From Marinobacterium arenosum (lineage in GTDB: Bacteria; Pseudomonadota; Gammaproteobacteria; Pseudomonadales; Balneatricaceae), in the NCBI RefSeq assembly GCF_019795155.1, contig NZ_JAILYN010000002.1:124001-188000 (forward strand): DNA of 64,000 nucleotides, written 5' to 3'. Under the pieces are notes generated by a model, which made no database searches, was not told the DNA's origin, and saw only the letters and a list, made by a program, of their open reading frames with translations. The translations under genes and the position numbers were made by a program. This document shows positions 63,966-64,000 of this stretch, in pieces; positions within the stretch are counted from its first letter, which is position 1; each line of letters begins with the position of its first letter.

Positions 63966-64000
63966 AAAGAGCCCATAATCATTAATTTCATTTGCAAAAT

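Overview
The window reads as a chromosomal segment of a GC-rich marine-type gammaproteobacterium. The inference rests on protein resemblance (Lon, NfuA, TolQ, PpiD and RlmD look Pseudomonas/Oceanospirillales-like), a complete tol-pal cluster, two Na+/H+ antiporters (NhaD and an NhaC-like protein) plus a CPA2 antiporter, and an electron-transfer flavoprotein system. An Oceanospirillaceae-like host is my best guess. No phage, plasmid, CRISPR or rRNA genes are visible.

Layout. 1-5.7 kb: proteostasis genes on the minus strand (ppiD, tRNA-Asp, hupB, lon with a heat-shock-type promoter, then nfuA). 5.8-12.2 kb: a MATE exporter, a CPA2 antiporter, a Tat-exported MepK-like peptidase, a YbiB-like protein, and the RNA-modification pair rlmD-rluA. 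12.4-18.7 kb: a D-2-hydroxyacid dehydrogenase, bamC-dapA, bcp, nadA, two identical tRNA-Lys genes and queC. 18.7-30.6 kb: a long minus-strand block read from fmdB and aspS through yebC, ruvC, a TRIC-family gene, ruvAB and a DksA-like gene to tolQRAB-pal-cpoB-queC. YbgC and QueE, which often belong to this neighbourhood, are absent.

30.8-40 kb: HIT protein, FemAB-like acyltransferase, NhaC-like antiporter, a VOC protein, a MITE-like repeat, a flavin reductase, a small conserved protein, then etfBA divergent from the ETF:quinone oxidoreductase gene. 40-49.5 kb: two c-type cytochromes, the pqiA-pqiA-pqiB-pqiC lipid-transport operon, a TatD-associated radical SAM protein, a second MITE-like copy, purU and nhaD with a possible structured leader. 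49.6-64 kb is more accessory: PhoD-like phosphatase, nitrobindin-like protein, an 800-bp block of interspersed and tandem repeats, a TetR/HPP pair with two clear operators, SDR, Crp-like, LysE-like and methyltransferase genes, an NlpE-META lipoprotein, an AcoR-like sensor lacking its output domains, two orphan small genes and a PhzF-family gene.

Most of the window is ordinary core genome. The least-explained parts are the intergenic repeat families, the nhaD leader, the output-less AcoR-like protein, and the orphan genes around 61.7-62.9 kb and 40.7-41.0 kb. No previously undescribed multi-gene system could be demonstrated from sequence alone.
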